Source of the DNA: Lewinellaceae bacterium
GTDB lineage: Bacteria > Bacteroidota > Bacteroidia > Chitinophagales > Saprospiraceae
Direction of reading: 5' to 3'
Length of the DNA: 64,000 bases
NCBI GenBank assembly: GCA_020636435.1
Contig: JACJXX010000002.1
Location: forward strand, 3,596,001-3,660,000
Shown here: piece by piece, positions 59,252-64,000 of the stretch
Layout: the number at the start of each line of letters is the position of its first letter
Position numbering within the stretch: position 1 is the first letter of the stretch
The notes under the pieces: model-generated
Told to the model about the DNA's origin: nothing
What the model saw: the letters and a program-made list of their open reading frames with translations, nothing else
Databases searched by the model: none
Made by a program: the position numbers and the translations under genes

Positions 59252-59974
59252 TTACTCTTCAGATTGAATTTCGGCGCTTTCCGTTTTTACTTTCCGAATG
59301 GGTTCCACCTCCCCAAACCCCAACACACTCCCAAACCCCACGCTCACCCCTTTGCCCAGGCCGATATAATCGGGCAGGCTGACGTTGGCGCTAAAGTTGA
59401 GCGTGAAAGTGATCACTTTGCGGCCTTTAAATGGCAGCCATTTCTCTCCTTTGAGGCGGGTAATGGACAACTCGATGGAATGCTCCGGCTCCCAGTTGAT
59501 GGATCGGGCGAAGGCCAGCAGGTTGCCCAGCAGCATCTTTTCCAGAAACTGCAGGCGTTCCACCTCCGTTTGCAGGGCCGAGTAGCGGCGGTAGTTCTCC
59601 TGGTTGAGCGCCTGCCAGTGGAGCAGAGCGTAGTGGAAGCGCGCCTGCCAGCTCTGCACCTGGTGGTAGCGCAGTTGCACGTCTTCGATCTCGAAGTCAT
59701 GGATGTGCTGGCCGATGCGCAGGCTGAGGCTACGCTGCTGCAGCAGGTAGTGAATGTCGTCTGTACCACTTTCCAGGCAGATGATGCTGGCCTTTTTGTC
59801 CGTTACCTTATACTGTATGAGCGGATAACGATAGTGGAACCCTTCCTGTTTGTGATTGTGAAAGAGGGAGGACTGCCGCTCGGTGGCTTCGATGACGGCG
59901 GACCGGAAACAAGGCACTTCGTAGGGGAAAAGCGCGTTGGCGAACCTGATCTTTAAATACCGGATTTTGGGCAT
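59252..59974 (-). CDS. cas6: CRISPR repeat endoribonuclease Cas6
   Basis: A 240-residue Cas6 of the Bacteroidota type. It begins MPKIRYLKIRFANALFPYEVP and ends with the glycine-rich loop YIGLGKGVSVGFGSVLGFGEV typical of the Cas6 C-terminal ferredoxin fold. It cuts pre-crRNA within each repeat to leave the ATTAAGAC handle. His41 or nearby residues could be catalytic, and I cannot assign them with certainty. First gene of the leftward cas operon, 12 bases before cas10, and divergent from the WYL regulator. Confidence 0.92.
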   Translation of the reverse strand: MPKIRYLKIRFANALFPYEVPCFRSAVIEATERQSSLFHNHKQEGFHYRYPLIQYKVTDKKASIICLESGTDDIHYLLQQRSLSLRIGQHIHDFEIEDVQLRYHQVQSWQARFHYALLHWQALNQENYRRYSALQTEVERLQFLEKMLLGNLLAFARSINWEPEHSIELSITRLKGEKWLPFKGRKVITFTLNFSANVSLPDYIGLGKGVSVGFGSVLGFGEVEPIRKVKTESAEIQSEE

Positions 59975-60060
59975 AATCAGTTGTATTTGGGATTATACGG
60001 GTCAGTTATTGATTTTACGCACGGTTAACATTGTTGTTGCACTTTCTAACAAAATTTTTA

Positions 60061-60100
60061 CAAAACTACGGTTAGGCTGTAGCGCCTATTGGCACAGCCT
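60061..60100 (-). promoter_or_regulatory. Candidate promoter of the cas operon with a palindromic operator
   Basis: On the minus strand TAGTTTTG (60061-60068) is an exact TAnnTTTG about 87 bases before the cas6 ATG. Immediately upstream AGGCTGT (60074-60080) and ACAGCCT (60094-60100) are inverted arms, with GCGCCTATTGGC between. No -33 TTTG is seen because the palindrome occupies that place. The divergent WYL protein may bind here. Confidence 0.45.
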
Positions 60101-60130
60101 CGGATTTTTCTTATTTTTTCCAAAAAAAAC

Positions 60131-61162
60131 ATGGCGCACAACCGACAGGCCAACATCCGGTACCAGGCGATCGACCGCTGTTTGCAGTTACGCAATGAAA
60201 AATGGACGGCAAAAACATTGGCGGAAACCTGCGCCGAAGCGCTGGAAAGCCTCACTGGAGAATACCGCCCTCCTTCCCGCTCTACGATTAGCCGGGACAT
60301 CAAACTGATGCGCTGCGCCCCGCCGGTGGGCTACAATGCGCCGATTGAATGGGATCCCCAAGAAGGTACTTATTACTACGCCGAACCCAATTTCTCCATC
60401 CGCAATGTGCCCCTTTCGGAAAACGATATGCGCGCCCTGGACAGTGCCCTGGATATTTTGCGGCAGTTTCAGCATTTCAGCCAGGCGGAAGGGCTCGAAT
60501 TGCTGGCCACCAAGCTGCAGCACGCCCTGAAGCTGCGGCGGCGGCAGGCCAAGCCCATCATTGCGTTTAGCCATCCTCCGGCCTCTCCCGCCCATCAGTG
60601 GCTGGACCAGATTTACCACGCCACCGAGCAGGAACACTGCCTGAAGCTGGCATACAAGCCCTTCGAGGAGCCGCTGCAAGAGATGACCGTCAGCCCCTAC
60701 CTGCTCAAGGAGTACAACAACCGCTGGTTCCTCATCGGCTACAGCCACCGGCAGCGGCAGCTCCGCACCTACGCCCTCGACCGCATACAGTCTGCCGAAC
60801 GGCACCTCCTGCAATCCTTCCACCGCCTGCCGCAGTTCAATGCGCATACTTACTTCAACGACATCATCGGCGTCAGCCTGCCGGAGGGAAAGCAACCGGA
60901 GGATATCCTCCTGCGCGCCACGCCCCTGCGCGCTCAGTACATCCTCACCAAGCCCATGCACGCCTCCCTTCGCGTGCAGGAAAGCACTCCGGCCTACACG
61001 CTCTTCTCCCTGCGCCTCATCTCCAACCCCGAATTGGAGCGCCTGTTGCTTTCCTACGGAGAGGAAGTACAAGTGCTGCAGCCACAGTGGCTGGCGGAAC
61101 GGATAAAGGACAGGTTGCGAAAGGCGACGAGGCAGTATCAGGAAAGAAGCAACAACGGGTAG
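60131..61162 (+). CDS. WYL-domain transcriptional regulator, divergent from the cas operon
   Basis: A 343-residue protein. The N-terminal part (1-80) is an HTH-like region: YQAIDRCLQLRNEKWTAKTLAE and STISRDIKLMRCAPPVGY. The WYL domain (about 150-260) contains EHCLKLAYKPFEEPLQEMTV, RWFLIGYSHRQRQLRTYALDRI. A WCX-like C-terminus ends in PQWLAERIKDRL. WYL proteins often repress defence genes and respond to nucleic-acid ligands. Placement beside cas6 with a palindrome between them suggests control of the cas operon (inference). The ATG at 60131 (MAHNRQANIRY) is preferred over one 42 bases upstream. Confidence 0.88.
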   Translation: MAHNRQANIRYQAIDRCLQLRNEKWTAKTLAETCAEALESLTGEYRPPSRSTISRDIKLMRCAPPVGYNAPIEWDPQEGTYYYAEPNFSIRNVPLSENDMRALDSALDILRQFQHFSQAEGLELLATKLQHALKLRRRQAKPIIAFSHPPASPAHQWLDQIYHATEQEHCLKLAYKPFEEPLQEMTVSPYLLKEYNNRWFLIGYSHRQRQLRTYALDRIQSAERHLLQSFHRLPQFNAHTYFNDIIGVSLPEGKQPEDILLRATPLRAQYILTKPMHASLRVQESTPAYTLFSLRLISNPELERLLLSYGEEVQVLQPQWLAERIKDRLRKATRQYQERSNNG

Positions 61163-61180
61163 CTCTAGGAGCCTACAGGG

Positions 61181-61512
61181 GATATGTGTTTTCCGGATAG
61201 CCCTGCTTTTCTGCCTGAATGCCCGCCCACCCGCTGGCGCGGTTCTCTCCGCCAAATGTCCACTGGACATTTGATGCTGCTCTGGCAGCATTTCGCTTCG
61301 TTCATCCTACTCTGATCTGCCTGCCCTGTAGCGTAAGCGTACAGGGGATATGTGTTTTCCGGATAGACCTGCTTTTCTGCTTGAATGCTCGCCCACCCGC
61401 TAACGCGGTTCTCTCCGCCAAATGTCCACTGGACATTTGATGCTGCTCTGGCAGCATTTCGCTTCGTTCATCCTACTCTGATCTGCCTGCCCTGTAGCGT
61501 AAGCGTACAGGG
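61181..61512. repeat. Two tandem copies of a 166-bp unit at the trailer end of CRISPR array 2
   Basis: GATATGTGTTTTCCGGATAG occurs at 61181 and 61347, and the third GATATG at 61513 belongs to a broken CRISPR repeat, so the period is exactly 166. Each unit holds AAATGTCCACTGGACATTT (palindrome), ATGCTGC-TCTG-GCAGCAT (hairpin), the shared trailer GGCAGCATTTCGCTTCGTTC, half a CRISPR repeat (CCTACTCTGATCTG), and CTGTAGCGTAAGCGTACAG (imperfect palindrome). The copies differ at a few sites. Confidence 0.85.
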
Positions 61513-62627
61513 GATATGCGCTCTGACACGTATTTGGCGGGATTCTCCGGGCAATAGCTAACGAAGTCTTAATCCTACTCTGATCTGGATATGCGCTCTG
61601 ACCCAGGCAATGCAGCTTATGATGAAAGTCGCAAAGGGTCTTAATCCTACTCTGATCTGGATATGCGCTCTGACCAACCTGCCAATCAGTGCACAGAAAA
61701 AGGTACGCAAGTCTTAATCCTACTCTGATCTGGATATGCGCTCTGACATGTTGTCGCTGAGGGCAGCGGCAAATTTTCATCTACGTCTTAATCCTACTCT
61801 GATCTGGATATGCGCTCTGACTACGGGAGACAAGCGGGCAAGGCTTGGGAAGTTTGGTCTTAATCCTACTCTGATCTGGATATGCGCTCTGACAGAGGAA
61901 CTTATTGACGATGGCTTTGATTCAAGTGTCTTAATCCTACTCTGATCTGGATATGCGCTCTGACGTATATGACAACCTTCCGAAGCGGGACATGGACTTT
62001 GGTCTTAATCCTACTCTGATCTGGATATGCGCTCTGACCAACAGATGTCCCTCGATCGGTGGCAAACTATGGCTCGGTCTTAATCCTACTCTGATCTGGA
62101 TATGCGCTCTGACATCTTACTGAATCAATAGTAGAGTTCTTAACGCTCCGTCTTAATCCTACTCTGATCTGGATATGCGCTCTGACAAGGAGGAAGAATA
62201 CCGTAAAAGGGCTGAAAAAGCGTCTTAATCCTACTCTGATCTGGATATGCGCTCTGACCCGGCACTCCTCTTAGGATGGCTAAGATGTACTTTAACGGTC
62301 TTAATCCTACTCTGATCTGGATATGCGCTCTGACCCAGTACTGAACAAACCAACCCTTAGCGACGACAAGCGTCTTAATCCTACTCTGATCTGGATATGC
62401 GCTCTGACTTGGTCGATCAACGCGGATTAGAGTATTTTGTAATCGTCTTAATCCTACTCTGATCTGGATATGCGCTCTGACAGCCCAGAAAAAAAATTTT
62501 GAAAAAAGATTCAAAATGTCTTAATCCTACTCTGATCTGGATATGCGCTCTGACTTGTAAGCGATGTAACAGGTCTTACCGACATGTGTGGTCTTAATCC
62601 TACTCTGATCTGGATATGCGCTCTGAC
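61470..62627 (-). CRISPR. CRISPR array 2: 15 repeats of 37 bp plus one split terminal repeat
   Basis: Full repeats start at 61566, 61638, 61711, 61785, 61857, 61928, 62002, 62077, 62150, 62222, 62298, 62372, 62445, 62518 and 62591. All are the older variant (CG at positions 8-9 and T at 20 in crRNA orientation). Spacers are about 34-39 bases. The trailer repeat is split: ATCCTACTCTGATCTG, then a 27-base insert CCTGCCCTGTAGCG..., then GATATGCGCTCTGAC ending at 61527. The leader is on the right, as in array 1. Confidence 0.97.
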
Positions 62628-62716
62628 TCTATTTTCCACATCTCCATGACAACCAACACGTTAACCGTCCAAAATTCCGAACTTTAACACTTTTTAACAT
62701 GGGTTTTTTCGTTTTT
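62628..62716 (-). promoter_or_regulatory. Leader of CRISPR array 2
   Basis: It shares TCTATTTTCCACATC next to the repeat and TTTAACACTTTTTAACATGG plus a T-run with the array 1 leader. No cas gene lies beyond it. Confidence 0.78.
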
Positions 62717-63020
62717 ACCGGTAAGGAGTCCATAGAAAACAGCGCCACAGCGAGTTGCAATATACGCCTTTTTTAGTTAGCCCGCCACAACGCCGGACGA
62801 GAAGCAGGCGAGAAAAGCAACGGTTAAGGGAGGCCATTGGCTTGGCCCTGCCTTCAAGTCAGCGTATGCTGGGCATACGCTACGGCAACTTGAGAAATGG
62901 GCCTATTGGGCAATTATTTTCCGAAAAAAACCACACCGTTGTCACAAATCCCCCACCCGTCCTGTCTTCAGCTTGAACCAAAATCAAGAAGATCATGAAA
63001 GCGATTGTGTATCCTGTAAA
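62717..63020. other. Gene-free space between array 2 and the protease gene
   Basis: I see nothing convincing. A 73-residue open frame (62755-62976, plus) is basic and low in hydrophobic structure, with no family resemblance and no promoter. Confidence 0.45.
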
Positions 63021-63060
63021 AAGAAACGGCCGGAGCCATGAAGGCGCCCGGCCGTTTCTT
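63021..63060. terminator. Strong terminator after the HtrA gene
   Basis: AAGAAACGGCCGG (63021-63033) and CCGGCCGTTTCTT (63048-63060) form a perfect 13-bp stem. Read leftward from the protease gene, the stem ends in the T-rich CTTTTTACAGG, and rightward in TTTC runs. Confidence 0.8.
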
Positions 63061-63074
63061 TTCCAGCAAAAGGC

Positions 63075-64000
63075 TTATTGCATGCCAAAAGCATAGTAGC
63101 GCACGCCCGGAATGTCTTCATACACCCCTTCCAGCATCACGCCGCCGGACTTGCCTTCCAGCGCCTCGGCCAGTTCCTCAACGTTCTTCACGCTGCGGCC
63201 GTCGGCTTTGGTGATGATGAAGCCCTCGCGCATGTCGGTGTACTGGCGCAACTTGCCGGCGTACAGTTTGACAACCTTTACGCCCCCCTCGATGTCCAGC
63301 TTGCGGGCAACGTCGCTGCTCAGGGTTTCGAACTCAGCGCCCAGCATGCTCAGGGCATCTTTCTGCGCGGGCTTTTCCACCAGCGCCGTGCTGCCCTGCC
63401 GGTTGTTCAGCACCACTTCGAAGGCCTTCATTTTGCCCTGGCGGTCCACTTTAACGGCCACCTTGTCGCCGGGGCGGTGGCGGGCGATCAACTCCTGCAG
63501 TTCTGAAGAAGACTGAACGGGCCTGCCTTCTACTTCCACCACGACGTCTCCTGCCTGGACGCCGGCGGCAGCCGCCGCGCTGTTTTCCAGCAGGCTATCC
63601 ACGTAAGCGCCTTTGGTCACATCCAGGCCTTTCTCTTTGGCCAGGTTGCCGTCCACCGAGCGGATCATCACGCCCAGTACGCCGCGCTGAACGACGCCGT
63701 ACTGCAGCAGGTCTTCTACTACCTTGTTGACGATATTGGCAGGCACCGCAAAACCGTAGCCGGTATAGGCGCCGGTCGAGCTGGCAATGGCGGTGTTGAT
63801 GCCGACCAGGCCGCCCTGCAGGTTGACCAGGGCGCCGCCGCTGTTGCCGGGGTTAATGGCGGCATCGGTTTGTATGAAGCTCTCCACGGCAAACTGCTCG
63901 CGCAGGATATTGATGTTGCGCGCTTTGGCGCTGACGATGCCGGCGGTGACGGTGGAGTTCAGGCCCATGGGGTTGCCGACGGCCAGCACCCATTCGCCTA
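63075..64000 (-). CDS. HtrA/DegP-type serine protease with PDZ domains (C-terminal part, runs off the window)
   Basis: The frame is open to the right edge, where it reads GEWVLAVGNPMGL, the conserved segment before the active site. Visible next are the catalytic Ser in INPGNSGGALVN, GYGFAVPANIV, and then a PDZ domain (RGVLGVMIRSVDGNLA, AAGVQAGDVVVEVEGRPVQS). A second, shorter PDZ-like region follows (MREGFIITKADGRSVKNVEEL). This is a periplasmic protease/chaperone for damaged envelope proteins. The His and Asp of the triad and the signal peptide are outside the window. Confidence 0.93.
   Translation of the reverse strand, partial: GEWVLAVGNPMGLNSTVTAGIVSAKARNINILREQFAVESFIQTDAAINPGNSGGALVNLQGGLVGINTAIASSTGAYTGYGFAVPANIVNKVVEDLLQYGVVQRGVLGVMIRSVDGNLAKEKGLDVTKGAYVDSLLENSAAAAAGVQAGDVVVEVEGRPVQSSSELQELIARHRPGDKVAVKVDRQGKMKAFEVVLNNRQGSTALVEKPAQKDALSMLGAEFETLSSDVARKLDIEGGVKVVKLYAGKLRQYTDMREGFIITKADGRSVKNVEELAEALEGKSGGVMLEGVYEDIPGVRYYAFGMQ

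Noticed and set aside
43332..62716. CRISPR locus as type III-B (Cmr)
   Set aside because: The small subunit and RAMP order match Csm2-Csm3-Csm4-Csm5 with Csm6; no Cmr1, Cmr5 or Cmr6-like gene is present.
62755..62976. 73-residue open frame after the array 2 leader
   Set aside because: No promoter, no recognisable family, atypical composition.
1..64000. tRNA or rRNA genes
   Set aside because: I scanned intergenic spaces for cloverleaf-like GGTTCGA-type arms and rRNA words and saw none; a dedicated search such as tRNAscan-SE would settle it.

Overview
The window looks like a chromosome segment of a high-GC, gliding, aerobic Bacteroidota, most likely from the Saprospiria (Lewinella/Phaeodactylibacter type). 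The support is a GldC-family gliding protein, DUF4249-type and other cysteine-anchored lipoproteins, Bacteroidota promoters of the form TTTG-N19-21-TAnnTTTG (a perfect one precedes the SRP RNA gene), weak Shine-Dalgarno sequences, and oxygen-dependent HemF. The genus is inference.

Region 1 (1-9.5 kb): an exonuclease/endonuclease/phosphatase-family fragment, dapB, mutS, a sodium:solute symporter, a DnaQ-like exonuclease and a cNMP/CBS/DUF294 protein. Region 2 (9.5-22.2 kb) is one carboxylate (acetate/propionate) module: an ArsR-type regulator with a candidate operator, a frameshifted outer-membrane porin, DUF4212 plus an ActP-like symporter, two tiny membrane proteins, an SLC5-STAC histidine kinase, a stand-alone receiver, acetyl-CoA synthetase and a propionyl-CoA synthetase-like ligase. 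DUF294 and exonuclease genes are known companions of such symporters, so regions 1 and 2 are functionally linked.

Region 3 (22.2-43.2 kb) is mixed housekeeping: a MoeB-rhodanese fusion, a saccharopine-dehydrogenase-like reductase, a glucosaminidase, a LuxE-like ligase, hemF with an ArsC-like gene, a uridine phosphorylase, transaldolase/FSA, the SRP RNA, gldC, copA, gamma-glutamyltransferase, an M48 protease and several lipoproteins. Its intergenic spaces carry small non-autonomous repeats. Some have terminal inverted repeats and target-site duplications, and one family has both an occupied and an empty site in this window.

Region 4 (43.3-62.7 kb) is a complete type III-A CRISPR-Cas locus. 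Leftward genes cas6-cas10(csm1)-csm2-csm3-csm4-csm5-csm6 are followed by an unusual adaptation block: RecD-like helicase, cas1, a VirE_N/BT4734 primase-like protein, and cas2 with an N-terminal extension. A divergent WYL-domain regulator sits upstream of cas6. Two arrays in the same orientation flank the locus and share leader and trailer sequences: array 1 has 53 full repeats plus a degenerate one, array 2 has 15 plus a broken one. Repeats in array 1 change from an older to a newer variant along the array, which reads as a record of acquisition order. The window ends in the 3' part of an HtrA/DegP protease gene.
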